NCBI GenBank assembly: GCA_023376005.1
Contig: CM042145.1
Coordinates: forward strand, 20,651,677-20,715,676
Direction: 5' to 3'
DNA length: 64,000 nucleotides
Source of the DNA: Doryteuthis pealeii
Taxonomy: Eukaryota; Mollusca; Cephalopoda; Myopsida; Loliginidae
Shown: positions 1 through 10,199 of the stretch, piece by piece
How the letters are laid out: every line of letters begins with the position of its first letter
Position numbering within the stretch: the first letter of the stretch is position 1
Made by a program: the position numbers and the translations under genes
Notes under the pieces: generated by a model
Databases searched by the model: none
Told to the model about the DNA's origin: nothing
The model's input: the letters and a program-made list of their open reading frames with translations, nothing else

Positions 1-65
1 ATTCAGGATTCGGCGGTGGCATTAAAGGTTCCCTAGGCTGTGATGAGGCCATTGTGTTACAAATT

Positions 66-391
66 TTACATTGGGCTCTGGACTGACGAATGCTTGCGTC
101 TAGCCCTGGCCAATAGTCGCTGTCTGTCGTTCGCCAGCATGCCGTTGACGCCCTGATGTGCGGAGTGTAGCTCCAGAGCCTTGTCTGAGAAGATTTTTAT
201 TAAAGGCTTGTGGTCTACTGTTACTAATAATTCCGAGTATCCCAGCATGAACATTCCACACGCCTCTTATCCGTATACTAGTGCCAAAGCCCCCCACCCC
301 TCAACTGGTGCATAACGTGACTCAGCGTCACTGGTGAACCGAGATCCGGCTAAAATCAGCTTCCAGTGACTTCAAATGTCTTAACCCCTTC
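66..391 (-). pseudogene. RNase H domain start, broken
   Basis: After the RT frame stops at about 392, a second - strand frame (254-66) gives LLVTVDHKPLIKIFSDKALE. This is the conserved DHKPL segment of gypsy RNase H. The intervening 255-391 stretch is out of frame. The domain then runs off the window edge. Confidence 0.65.
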
Positions 392-1577
392 CTAGATTTC
401 TTTTACGATTATACGTTTAGACTCCTCGAAAACTTGATCGAGCGTGTCATCCCAGTAGAATTTCCTGTCCTTCAGTAGTTCTCGGAAGGTGGACATTATT
501 TCGGCTTGCGAAAACGCGTATGATACTTGGTTTACAAGTCCAAACCAGGATCTGATACTGGTTATGTTTGTGGGTGTAGGGAAGTTCGATGTTGCTTTTG
601 TCATCTTCTTAGTGGGTTTTATCCCGTCCTCCATTATCCGGAACCCGGCGAAGTCTATCTCTTTTTCCGTGAAGTGGAATTTTTCAGGGTTAAAGACGAT
701 ACCGTTGTCGCCACAGTGGGTAATGTAGTCTATCGTATGCCAGAATGATGTTTCTATTGTGTCATCCCATAGTATAGTATCGTCTATACATCTAGATTTC
801 CGAGTCATATAAATGGTTATATCATCAAACCTGTGTGTATATGCAACTTCCGATGCGTGAAATCCCTGTGGGACCCTAAGATATCGGTACCTGCCCATTC
901 GGTGATGAACGTAGTCGCATCCCGTACGTCTGGAGAGAGAGGAAGGCTATGATAGCCATTCCACGCGTCCAATATGGTTTTTCTCGTGTGTGCAGGTATT
1001 AATGAAGCCTGATTGAACGGAGAGCCTTCTCCGTTCAATGGTGAGATTCTCTCATGGTAGCAGCGTTTAGTTTCAGCAAGTCTACCGTACGCCTAGGGGA
1101 GCCGTCCTTTTTTGGTGCAACTACCATCCTTGAACACCAAGTTGTTGGTGTGCCAATTGGCACTGGTTCAATGATGCCCAGCGCCACATCCCGATCGATG
1201 TCCTGTTTAACTTTTTTCTTCCAATGATGTGGAACCGGGATTGGTGTATGAAATGCTATTGGTTTTGTCCCCGGAATGAAAGTAATATCCAGCAGTTTTC
1301 CCTTCATCGTTTGTAGTGGTTGATGTGGGCATGTGCTAAACGTGCTGGATCTGAAGTGCTCCAATATCCATTGTTTCAGGTGAGCAAATGGAATATTGGC
1401 CGGCTTTGATGGAACGGCTGTCCTTCGAGGGCATCCACACGGTGCTTTTCCATTATCACTAGTAGCTACGCTTTGCTTCGACGGTGGGTTTGGAAAGTTG
1501 GACGTTAATATGCCTAGGTCCTTTAGAGCGGATTCAGACAGGTAGAACCCAGAAGTATTTTCAGACACGTATATCAT
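392..1577 (-). pseudogene. pol: Reverse transcriptase domain, frameshifted
   Basis: Three overlapping - strand frames make up the domain: 1577-1035, 1038-817 and 898-392. The first holds the linker and the palm entry (PKKDGSPRRTVDLLKLNA). The second continues it (FNQASLIPAHTRKTILDAWN). The third holds RYLRVPQGFHAS and the catalytic box, here CIDDTILW at 779-790 in place of the usual YVDD-type box, then the thumb (FAGFRIMEDGIKPTKK). The frame breaks near 1035 and 900 and the internal deletions show a dead copy. The aspartate pair itself is kept. Confidence 0.85.
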
Positions 1578-1619
1578 TTGGTAAGTCTCCCGTGATCCAA
1601 CTCTGATTCTGGCGAATAT

Positions 1620-1740
1620 TACACCCTCAGATTCGATGTCTAGTTGGCACCAGGTATCTATCTGGGCAATCTATGACTTTCTGTAATTCCGGTCCACTGG
1701 AGCATGTTTGTGCTCCAGTATCAGCTACCATAGTAATTCA
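1620..1740 (-). pseudogene. Retropepsin (aspartic protease) fragment
   Basis: On the - strand one frame reads VADTGAQTCSSGPELQKV. The catalytic DTG triad with the following Ala is encoded at 1711-1722. This is the active-site loop of a retroviral-type protease, placed as expected between gag and RT. A frame change near 1625 separates it from the RT frame, so it is not part of an intact polyprotein here. The segment 1750-2090 between gag and this box shows only an unassigned frame. Confidence 0.7.
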
Positions 1741-2092
1741 GTGGGTGCGGAGACTAGATACTCTCTTGGACGCATATCCGAACTCAGCATGGGCTTCAGG
1801 TATCAAAGTAATCTCTATTGTTAGGGATGGTGGTGGATCCAGAGATCCCCTTCAGAACCAGTTTCCGTTCCAAATGAGATGAGGAACGGCATTCGCCTGT
1901 GCCGGGTTGACTTTACCCCTCCGTTGTATATTTTGACACGCCATCCTGCTAAAACTATCTGTGTGCCCTTGATGGAAAGGATGCAAGATTCTTCTTTTGA
2001 CCTGGTCGCTGTTGCCCTGTTCGCAGACCCCTTTTTAGTTGGTGACATACCCTCTTCGTGTGTCCAATCCGTCCGTAATAAAAGCATACCAT

Positions 2093-2941
2093 CTAGGCTG
2101 CCGGGCAGTCCTTCCGACCCGTTGGGGTGTGAAGTTCTTCCACATCCCTTGCAAGGCCCGTTATATCGTGGGGTCCGAATGGTATTAACATTCTGTAATT
2201 ATGGTCAGACTTCTGCACACCAGATACTGTGACGGGGTGCATGGTGTTATATAGATGGGGTGTTGACTTGTCTGTTGCTTCTAGGCTGACCAGCCTGTCG
2301 AACTTTCGTTCCAGAGTTGTAAGATTTGAGGCTTCTGCTAATATCTTACTCTGGTGTTCGACATTAGCAAGCCCTGCCACCATCTGCCCGGCCACCGTGT
2401 CACTAGAATAATTTACTTGCCAACCACAATTTATTCCATTGGGGCAAGCGACAACAAACTCGCAAAACCTCGCTACTGCTCGCAGTCGGGCTAAAAAGTG
2501 CGTAATCGTTTCGCCCTCCTCTTGCCTCATTGAATGGAATTCCTGCCTGTATACTTCCTTATGCAAGCCTCTGACCGTTATCAGCTTTATCTGCTGCAAC
2601 AGCTGTTCCTCTGTAGCGGCGTTGAGTGTTTCTGGACCCATGAGATCGAATAGCAACCTATTTACTTCTGGAATACATGTTATTAAAAGCTCATTTCGGA
2701 TTACCACCGGGTCCGTCAGCTTGCACATTTCTTTGTACCGGTTCCATGTGTCTATGAACACCGCCCAGTCACCGTCGGTTAAGTGTAGCGCTATCACGGG
2801 TCGTTCTGTTTTTTTACCGTAAGACTTGTTTGGCTGTTTATAAAGTAATTCCTTACGTAGTGCATTATTTTCTCTTTGCAATTCCACCAGCTGCTGCGTG
2901 AGCTGGGGACACTTTTGGTGCACAACTTCTTTAGTCTCCAT
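2093..2941 (-). CDS. gag: Gag polyprotein of the gypsy element
   Basis: This is an intact 282-codon frame that starts just inside the primer-binding site. The N-terminus (residues about 10-40) is a short coiled-coil-like stretch rich in Q, L and E. It is followed by a capsid-like region with WAVFIDTWNRYKEM and EVYRQEFHSMRQEEGE, the typical capsid pattern of Ty3/gypsy Gag. No CCHC zinc knuckle is seen inside this frame; it may lie in a shifted frame downstream or be lost. In the intact family Gag forms the virus-like particle that packages element RNA. It is the least damaged part of this copy. Confidence 0.75.
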   Translation of the reverse strand: METKEVVHQKCPQLTQQLVELQRENNALRKELLYKQPNKSYGKKTERPVIALHLTDGDWAVFIDTWNRYKEMCKLTDPVVIRNELLITCIPEVNRLLFDLMGPETLNAATEEQLLQQIKLITVRGLHKEVYRQEFHSMRQEEGETITHFLARLRAVARFCEFVVACPNGINCGWQVNYSSDTVAGQMVAGLANVEHQSKILAEASNLTTLERKFDRLVSLEATDKSTPHLYNTMHPVTVSGVQKSDHNYRMLIPFGPHDITGLARDVEELHTPTGRKDCPAA

Positions 2942-2979
2942 GCCTCGAGTTGAGTGTCAATAATTCCTTGCAAAAGAAA

Positions 2980-2997
2980 ATCCTATCGGCGACGCCA
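2980..2997 (-). promoter_or_regulatory. tRNA primer-binding site of the gypsy element
   Basis: Immediately after the LTR the - strand reads TGGCGTCGCCGATAGG. It begins with TGG, the complement of a tRNA CCA end, as expected for a minus-strand primer site. The tRNA species was not determined. Confidence 0.6.
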
Positions 2998-3154
2998 TGT
3001 AAAGTGTCTGTAAGTTGTACTCTGTCAGGCTTCGAGGAAGCCTGCTTATATCTATTCTCCCCCATGCCTCGCCCGTGCATGGTTGAGTCTACTATTGCCG
3101 GTGAGTGTCCAAGGGCGTCCCCCTCCAATATATGTTCCGTCGTACTACTCTACA
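2998..3154 (-). repeat. 5' LTR of the gypsy element (about 157 bp)
   Basis: On the - strand the segment starts TGTAGAG and ends TTTACA, giving the TG...CA ends of an LTR, and it abuts the primer-binding site directly. A TATA-like stretch (ATATAAGC on the - strand, near 3050) lies inside. At about 157 bp it is short for gypsy. The partner LTR is outside the window, so the outer edge at 3154 rests on the terminal dinucleotide only. Confidence 0.6.
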
Positions 3155-3217
3155 CTATAATAAGGAAAAATACCAAGAAAATTTGGTACAGCCGTGGGGA
3201 AAGTGGTAAAGAAAAAC
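3155..3217. other. Gap between gypsy LTR and fold-back
   Basis: Host flank or older repeat; nothing recognised. Confidence 0.4.
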
Positions 3218-3478
3218 AATTTCCTCGTAAATTCCTACCATAAAATAAACTGAACCCTCATTTCATGTCCGTGTTTTTTCAATAAATGTTTTATTTTTCT
3301 TGCACCCGTTATTTTACAATACTAAATATATTTTCTTTATTTGTTAAAGAATAAAAAAATCAGGAAAATATATTTAGTATTGTAAAATAACGGGTGCAAG
3401 AAAAATAAAACATTTATTGCAAAAACACGGACATAAAATGAGGGTTCAGTTTATGGTAGGAATTTACGAGGAAATTGT
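3218..3478. mobile_element. Fold-back (palindromic) element
   Basis: Two arms of about 118 bp are near-perfect reverse complements (3218-3336 and 3362-3478) around a short AT-rich loop. Both arms contain the ACGGGTGCAAG and TAGTATTGTAAAATAACG segments in opposite orientation. No coding content. Probably a non-autonomous MITE. Confidence 0.8.
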
Positions 3479-3500
3479 TCTAATTTACCGGGAAAGTTTG

Positions 3501-3516
3501 GTAGGCAAAGAGTTAA
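3501..3516 (+). repeat. piggyBac-like terminal motif
   Basis: GTAGGCAAAGAGTTAA occurs here and at 40624-40639 and 56973-56988, each time ending in TTAA. piggyBac-superfamily ends typically carry a G-rich terminal repeat abutting a TTAA target. The matching left ends were not found, so these may be orphan tips. Confidence 0.35.
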
Positions 3517-4104
3517 GTGCTTAATAAAGTCAAAAAGTGTTGTTGTTTTTTTTTAAAACTCCTGTAATATTTAACTTCCCTTAGTCTCCATTTTGTTACT
3601 CCTCTGTGTATGCTATTCTTGCGTTGACAGAGAAAATCTACTCGTCTTACTTTGTGTGTTGACTGGTCCAGTTAAAAGAAAAGAATAAAAACAGCTGTGG
3701 GACATGTCTGGTTTAGAGCTTTAATAACTGGTATTAGCCGTGTCTGTAACATGAGTTTTTGGTATAAAAAATTATCTTTGTTGATGATATGATTATTGTT
3801 TTCAAAATACATCATTTCTTATAAATTGATCAAGGACTTAAGGATAATCTTGAATCTCTTATGAAACTAAATATTAGGCCTCAGGTGTCTCAACAGATGT
3901 AAAAAAAAATATCTTGAATTTTTCAATAAGAAAACCACAAAAAAGTTCTGTTAATTATACAAGAATCTTTGGGGCAAAGAAAAGTAACTAATTTTACCAA
4001 TAACCTTTTAGGAAACTGTGACTTGATTCAAAGCGTCCACATTGCATGGTTTAACTGACTCCTATTTGCAAGAAGTCTTGGATGCATGCTTGGTGTTGTG
4101 AAGT
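3517..4104. other. AT-rich stretch without a recognised feature
   Basis: No long frame, no terminal repeats and no match to the families recurring in the window. Confidence 0.4.
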
Positions 4105-4480
4105 GATGAGAGGTTTAATATTTTAGGTTTAAAAGGTAGCTGGTTATTCTTGGTGCGTGTACCTAGGGTTTGCTTTTAACCCCATCTTATTTGGTGGTGG
4201 CACAGAAAAAGGAAGGAATTCAAGGAACGAAAAGAAAGAGACAAAGACGAAAGGTGGTTTTATGATTTAGATTTTATTCACGGGTCATAGCCACCATGTG
4301 GCAAGGAAATATCTCCCTGGCCAGTAGTAGTGACTTGACACAGTTAAGGCCTAAGTCCAAATGGCCGAAAGATTCTCTTGGGGTTCGGAAATGTGGGTCC
4401 TTTTTCTTCCGGTGAAGGCTCATGGGAGTTGTTATTCTTTTATTTATTTCAATTTTATTTTAATCCCCACTATGTTGAGC
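4105..4480 (-). repeat. LTR-like dispersed repeat (family A), copy 1
   Basis: About 370 bp, shared with 8438-8772, 9278-9675 and 49570-49965. Read on the - strand the family starts TGTGGGGATTAAAATAAAA and carries an AATAAA signal (GTGAATAAA...CC), as a solo LTR might. No internal coding region was found at any copy. LTR identity is an inference; it could be another non-coding repeat. Confidence 0.6.
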
Positions 4481-4572
4481 TTTTGTATGTGGGTGGCGGT
4501 TAGTTTGAATCGTGGCATGAAGATCAAGGATGTTGGGAGCTGCGAATTCAGGCACCTGGATGGAGTACGAGA

Positions 4573-5114
4573 TATGTCAGAAAAGTTTCAGGACTGGCGT
4601 CACAAAATTTTTATTTCAAATCCAAACTACAAACTACAAGTTATCCCCTTCAAACTAATTCCCCTGGAGTCGAATGCAATTTCCCATCCTTGTCTGCCAT
4701 GCTTGCATGCACTCCTGGAAGGATTCTTCCGGGATTCTCCGTAACTCTGTTGTCTCGGACTTTTTGATGTCGTGCACATCCTCAAAACGGGTTCCCTTGA
4801 TGACCCTCTTTAGCTTGGGGAAGAGGAAAAAAATCACGGGTGAGTAGGGAGGTTGCTCCAGTACAATGATGTTCTTCTGGACCAGGAACTCTCGGATACT
4901 CAGGGTACTGTGGGCGGATGCGTTATCATGGTGAAGCCCCCACAAGTTGTCCTACCACATCTGTCGCCTCTTGTCGCACACAGAACAAAGCAAACGCCAC
5001 AGTCTCTCTTTGTAGACATGCTGGTTGATTGTCTGGCCTCTTGGCAAGAACTTGCAGTGGACGATGTCACTCACACCGAAGAATGCGATCAACCTGAAAC
5101 TTTTCTGACATACC
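4573..5114 (-). mobile_element. Internally deleted mariner element
   Basis: The ends are inverted repeats: TATGTCAGAAAAGTTTCAGG on the left (4573-) and its reverse complement at 5095-5114. About 540 bp remain, against roughly 1.3 kb for a full mariner, so most of the N-terminal half of the transposase has been lost. The right end is followed by CCTTGTA, so the outermost boundary may lie a few bases further out. Confidence 0.8.
4640..5090 (-). pseudogene. mariner transposase, C-terminal remnant
   Basis: On the - strand the frame gives LHHDNASAHSTLSIREFL, the second catalytic Asp block of mariner transposase, preceded out of frame by FFGVSDIVHCKFLPRGQTIN. After PPYSP the family normally continues with DLAPCD, which includes the third catalytic aspartate. 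Here that block is missing and the text jumps to FFLFPKLKRVIKG. The enzyme could not have been active even without the frame break near 4945. This copy could only move with help from another mariner. Confidence 0.82.
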
Positions 5115-5767
5115 TTGTATGACCGCCCGCTTTAAAAAACGTGGTATGCAGTGACAGTTAGCAGAGAAAATTCGGAGGTAGTGAGAGACCTTTCAAGTAT
5201 AATAGTTTTTTTTTGTTGTTTTTTTTTTAGAATATTGAACACTGCATAAAATAACAAAAGGATAGATAAAAATCCCTCCCAAATGGAGTCCGTTCAATTG
5301 ACCCCAGTAATTCCTTTCCTGCAATGGTCGGTCTGCTACCAGGGATAATCAGTTTCCTTCATTCAACAAATCCTAGCAGTCATCCGAATTTTTTCCTCTC
5401 TCGTAGTTACTTCCTCGCTCGTGTCGTACGTCACTGTCCTCGTCACAAGACTCCAAACATAACTGCCCCATGTGTGTAAAACAGGCCTTAAATAGTGATA
5501 CTAACATCCGACATCCGGGTCCATCGCACAGTCTAGTGATTTTACATGCACGCCAAGGAAACAGTCCGACGTCAAGCCACGACTCACGATCAGGGGGATG
5601 TGAGTTCAATCTCCCCAATCGCCCGTTACACTCCCCTCTGATCTCATTCTACATGCCAGACACAGTCGTGCATGCTTTGAACCACTATGTGCGTGATTTC
5701 TCTTGCCACAGTAAGTGAAGTCTTCATGTGATTCGAAAGGCGAAACTTTGTGATTCTTCATAAGAAA
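5115..5767. other. Unassigned stretch with a weak tRNA-like B box
   Basis: GTGAGTTCAATCTCCCC near 5600 resembles a polymerase III B box, as in a SINE head, but no A box or tail was identified. Otherwise nothing is recognised. Confidence 0.3.
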
Positions 5768-5975
5768 TATTCGGTTATTTCCTATAAATCTAACATGATC
5801 AAAGGGGAACCACTCTTGACTGATAAATTATTTATTTATTTTCCCATTAAACTAACCCTAAACCCTAACCCTAACCCCGTCTTCTTTTTTCCTAGTAGAT
5901 CAATAAATAAATAAATAATTGATCAGTCAAGAGTGGTTCCCCTTTGATCATGTTAGACTTATAGGAAATAACCAA
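5768..5975. mobile_element. Fold-back MITE with telomere-like core, copy 1
   Basis: Arms of about 80 bp start GGTTATTTCCTATAA and return as TTATAGGAAATAACC, with AAAGGGGAACCACTCTTGAC inside each arm. The loop contains several CCCTAA units. Related copies lie at 39798-39972 (complete) and 41545-41640 (left half only). Confidence 0.8.
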
Positions 5976-5989
5976 ATATTATCTTGTAT

Positions 5990-6110
5990 GTATTTACCCA
6001 ACCCCTCTGCCACAGGCAGGGTGTGACACAAGGTCAATTTCTCATTGGAGTAATACTGGTATTGAATTCAGAGTTTTCTTTCTCCTTAATTGGTTGTTTT
6101 TTGTAACAGT
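5990..6110 (-). repeat. tRNA-SINE family E, 3' fragment
   Basis: Matches the 3' half of the full copy at 27275-27562 (GGGTGTGACACAAGGTCAAT, then GAATTCAGAGTTTTC). Confidence 0.6.
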
Positions 6111-6460
6111 TTTGACCATTAGCTACAGTTAACTACATTAAGCCCGGAACACTCTAGCAGGGTGTGATTACTTCCGCCCAGGCTCACTCTGGAACCGACC
6201 CTAAAATGTATCGAAAGTTGCTTGTTATTCACGGGAATAAATATATCTACGAAAACATATATCTGTGTGAATACACTTATTTCAGTTTTGTGTCGTGGAT
6301 AAGGCAGCCAATTACTCACACACAAAGAGAAGTAGGAGATATGTAAAGTGAATTAGAGGCAAGTCAAATACTTGGTCATAGTATATTTATTCGATCAGGA
6401 ATTCATATACATGCTAACTCCGCGTCTAGTCTGTCTAACAGCTATTTATAAGACAGACGC
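6111..6460. other. No recognised feature
   Basis: Short frames only; no family match. Confidence 0.35.
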
Positions 6461-6850
6461 AACTATTCTTTTATGGTCTAGAGGGGGGGTAGCTTATCCC
6501 ATTGTAATGTCAAACAATAAGACCTATACTTTGAAAAGCTTTATTCTACTTAGAATAATTGGTACACTTATTAAGAGTTTATATAGTCTAGTATTCACTA
6601 GAGAGTTCTCCAAAATGAAGGTAACTCTCAATTACTTATTCCAATGGGTTGATATGCTTTTAGAATCAATCAATCATAGATAGGTGTAATGACAAGCGAT
6701 AAGATCGATAGACTTTGGAAAGCTTTATTCTACATAGAATAATTGGTACACTTATTAAGAATTTATATAGTCTAGTATTCCCAAGAGAGTTCTCAAAACG
6801 GGAGGTAATCATAAATTAGGGGAGTTAACTCTCAATTACTATACAACAGG
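6461..6850 (+). repeat. Two-copy tandem duplication, period about 184 bp
   Basis: AGCTTTATTCTAC followed by AGAATAATTGGTACACTTAT occurs at 6537 and again at 6721, with the flanking GTCTAGTATTC and AGAGAGTTCTC also repeated. Non-coding. Confidence 0.7.
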
Positions 6851-7837
6851 TTGTTGTACTAAAGTTAAAGAAACTCAGTCTACTATCTGTGTAGATGAGC
6901 TTATCTTGTCTTTCCTTCCGTTTATTCAATGTTAGTGCATAATTGAATACATTAATGCTAATGTTGGGTCAGTAAAATATGTTCATTCCTGTGTGGGGGC
7001 TTAAGTGAGGGAGAGTCTTTCTATGATTGGATATACCAATCACGTGATGAGAAGTTTTGGCGCAAAATACTAAAATCACCAGATAGATTCCGGACAAGCT
7101 CCCGGCTGCACGTCGACCAGAAATTCTCTCCAATAAATCGCTAAATCAGAATATACCAGATATCCTCTCCATCACATCGGTAAATCTATCAAACCTGACT
7201 CTATACACAGGAAGGACTTTATATTGTTAGTCATTGTTCTGTTCTTTAATAAATTGTTAGAATTGAACTAAGTTTTAATTCATTTATTTGTTGCTGTTAG
7301 TCTTAGAGTTAAATGCTGTACTAACACCAATACTAATATTGGACCTTGGTGAGCAGGGACTCGACCAAATATCCTTCCTAGCACCAACCGAACCAACACT
7401 ATATTCATATTATTTTTATTCATGCATGCATTTTTAAAACTGATTTTTTCTTTGTGTCCCAAAAATGTCTAAAATAGAGAAAGGGACTCTCGTGCTGAAA
7501 AGCTTGAAGTGGAAAAGTGGCCTCTATCTATAATCATTCAGTAATCTGGCAGCGGTTTGTCACTGGATAACAGATTCAAGGAGAGGAGAGTATAATATGC
7601 GCCATACAATCGTGTAGCATTGAAAACTATGGGATACAGCATGGTGGGTGTAAAGCAAAGCAGATAAACCCAAAAGCAGGTTAACGGTGCACTTCAACTG
7701 AGGCTGGACGGATGAACCTCATGGGTCAATGGACAGGATCAAACAGTTCCGTCAGGGAATTACTACTACTCATTTCTAGGGGTGGCGACAATTGATGAAA
7801 TAACAAAAATAGCCATCGAATGATTACTATGAAACTG
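6851..7837. other. No recognised feature
   Basis: Mixed AT-rich sequence with no coding frame of interest and no recurring family apart from short simple tracts. Confidence 0.35.
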
Positions 7838-8772
7838 TGGCGTAGCAAGAGTTTTAATGTTTTAGGTTGCAAAGGTAGTTGTTTATTCCTGGTATTGTAG
7901 AGAAAACAGTCAGATAAGGGTAAAGAATAGGTTAACGACACAACAACAAGGCTTATAAACAAAACAATGCGTTTATCAATCACAAGAACATGTAACATAC
8001 AAAATACAATATGTGAGTTGAGATACAAAGTGTATGCAAGGTTTACAAAGTGTATTGTATAATGGTGTATAATGGTTTGAAAAATAATGCTTTTGCGAAA
8101 CTTATCTGTCTCTTGTATTTGAAGTCTGACTTTTACCAAATCTACGGCTCCCCCATGCTGTTCCAATGCCCCTCGTTCAACCAACACCTTTGCTGTGTAT
8201 AATACTACGTCGTTCCTCGAAAAGCTTCCAGTGGCAAGAGGGTGATTTCAAGGTATCAGCCTCAAAATTGGCGGTTATCACTGAACCTCGTAACGTGTGC
8301 TCTGATTGATCGCTGACAAAGGCCCTTAGCCAATCGCATGAGGTTTCTCATCAGTTTATGGCTAAGACCCCTGAGCTTTGTTGCAATGGTCAAAGGGGGG
8401 TCACTGTTATTGTTTAAGATAATATTTCTTATAGTATGTGTTCCTATGGTTTGCTTTTAACCCCATCTTATTTGGTGGTCTCGCTGAAAAGGAATTTAAA
8501 GAAAGAAGGAAGAGACGAAGATAAAGGGTGGTTTTATGATTCAGGCTTTATTCACGGGTCATAGCCACAATGTGGCAATGAAATTTCTCCTTGGCCAGTA
8601 GTAGTGTCTTGTCCGAGTTAAGGTCTAAGTCCGAATGGCCGAGAGATTATCTTGAGGGTTGGAGGTGGGTCCTTTTTCCCGCACATGCTCGGGGGGTTCT
8701 TCCGGTGTGAGGGCTTATGGGAGTTTGTTATTTCTTATTTTTTTATTTTAATTTTATTTTAATCCCCACAAA
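7838..8772 (-). repeat. Family A copy 2, split by an insertion
   Basis: The left end of family A (TTTTAGGTTGCAAAGGTAGT) stops at about 7895 and the rest resumes at about 8438 (GGTTTGCTTTTAACCCCATC). About 540 bp of unrelated sequence sit between. The insert has no clear coding content and may itself be a solo LTR. Each part aligns to the contiguous copy at 9278-9675. Confidence 0.6.
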
Positions 8773-8920
8773 TCTTATTACAATCTATCAAATATCAGTC
8801 TGTCTCGTACCGAAAAGCTAACTGATTTATATGAATAAATTCATCTCTGTATAAGGACACTGTCTTTTGCTTTATGTCGAATTACTTGCCCTACTACCCA
8901 TTCTTCACTTTTGGATTAGG
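8773..8920. other. No recognised feature
   Basis: Short spacer between family A copy 2 and a tRNA-SINE. Confidence 0.3.
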
Positions 8921-9050
8921 CGTCCCGTCGAGGTGTAATTGTTAGCAAGCTAGTCTCGCAAATCCGTTAATACTAAAAAGCGAGTTCGATCCTCGCTGGA
9001 TGCTCCATACTTGTGACCTTGTGTCAAATCCTACCTGTAGGGTAAATGAT
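8921..9050 (+). repeat. tRNA-derived SINE, family B
   Basis: The A-box-like GTGTAATTGTTAGCAAGC and B-box GAGTTCGATCCTCGC sit about 45 bp apart, followed by the family tail (CCATACTTGTGACCTTGTG). Other copies lie near 13000, 13130, 28805, 34660 and 35770 and on the - strand at 50455. Confidence 0.7.
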
Positions 9051-9277
9051 TTTTTTTCTTCTTAACTATTGGATTATTTGCCTCAGCATGCAACTTTTCA
9101 CACGACAAGGAGAAAATTATAACATCTCTTACCACATCAATCCACCCCAGGTATAAAAGCAAAGACACAAATACGATTCCTCATCTTTTTCTCAAAATGC
9201 CGTAGCAGCAAGAACACCCGCCAGGAACCAAGCTTTATACCAGTGGCAAACTCTGTGAGCACATCGAGGTCACCATT

Positions 9278-9675
9278 ATGGGGTTGCAAGAGGTTTTAGG
9301 TTTTAGGTTTCAAAAAGTAGTTGGTTAATCCTGGTGCGTGTTCTTTAGTGTTTGCTTTTAACCCCATATTATTTGGTGGTCGGGCTGAAACGGAATTCAA
9401 GGGAAGAAAAAGGAAGAGACAAAGACAAAAGATTGTTTTATGATTTAGGCTTTATTCACAGGTCATAGCTACCACGTGGCAATGAAATTTATCCCTGGCC
9501 AGTAGTAGTGTCTAGACACCGTTAAGGCCTAAACTCGAATGCCCGAGAGATTCTCTTTGGTGTTGGAAGTGGGTCCTTTTTCCCGCTCATGCTCTGAGGG
9601 TTCTTCCGCTCTGAAGGCTCATGGGAGTTTGTTATTTTTTAAATTCAAATTTTAACTTTATCTTAATTCCCACAT
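9278..9675 (-). repeat. LTR-like repeat family A, copy 3 (contiguous)
   Basis: The most complete copy, ending at TCCCACA on the right, which reads TGTGGGAATTAA on the - strand. It carries the AATAAA signal on the - strand. Confidence 0.62.
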
Positions 9676-9691
9676 AATAAAGAATATAGAA

Positions 9692-10150
9692 AGCGTTTGA
9701 GTATAATTCCTAAGAGATATTCGGGGCTCTTAAAATTTCCTGGTGGTAAGCAAGTAATTTCGGATGAAAGAAGACGAGAACAACAATTGAAAATAAAGAA
9801 ACATGTTTTAAACGTACAAAAAGGGGGTTGCAAATTTGTGGCATTTGCTAGCCAGACTTATCTTGCTGAGGTTGAGGTAAAGGTAAAGGTTGCGCTGGAT
9901 GAAACGACTTGCTGGTTGATAAGGTAAAGGTGAGCGCTGGAATTATTATTCCACTCGCTGGTTGACTGTCAACACGATAAGTGCTGAGGGTGAAAGTGAA
10001 GGTAAAGGGAGCGCTTGAAAAACGCGACTCGCGTGGTTGACGGCCCGTCGATAAGTGACTTTCGTCAAGGGGTTTTATTCAGGTGCCAATATTGTATATT
10101 GGCGATTCGCCCTCTGGTGCCAGGGGCAGATAATTCAACTATATTTTTTC
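9692..10150 (+). repeat. Dispersed repeat family F, copy 1
   Basis: Shares long stretches with the reverse complement of 53880-54260 and 54522-54590, including TTGCAAATTTGTGGCATTTG and the terminal GGCGATTCGCCCTCTGGTGC. It contains an imperfect internal tandem of 50-60 bp (CTGGTTGA...GGTAAAGG). The 76-codon frame inside is not supported as a gene. Class unknown. Confidence 0.55.
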
Positions 10151-10199
10151 TGATATTCCAGACTAACTCAATCAATAACGAAAAGGATTTTTCCAAGTA

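Larger units (their letters stand above)
1..3154 (-). mobile_element. Ty3/gypsy LTR retrotransposon, decayed, 5' part only
   Basis: Reading the - strand from 3154 leftward gives a short LTR, a primer-binding site, gag, a protease DTG box, reverse transcriptase and the start of RNase H, in the usual Ty3/gypsy order. The element leaves the window at position 1, so integrase and the 3' LTR are not visible. Pol is broken into several frames, so the copy is dead. The order protease-RT-RNase H marks Ty3/gypsy rather than copia. Confidence 0.88.

Noticed and set aside
5862..5880. True telomere or interstitial telomere array
   Set aside because: Only about three CCCTAA units, inside the loop of a repeated fold-back element.
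7726..8187. 153-codon frame on the - strand as a gene
   Set aside because: AT-rich, hydrophobic by composition, lies mostly within an insert in family A, no recognisable domain.
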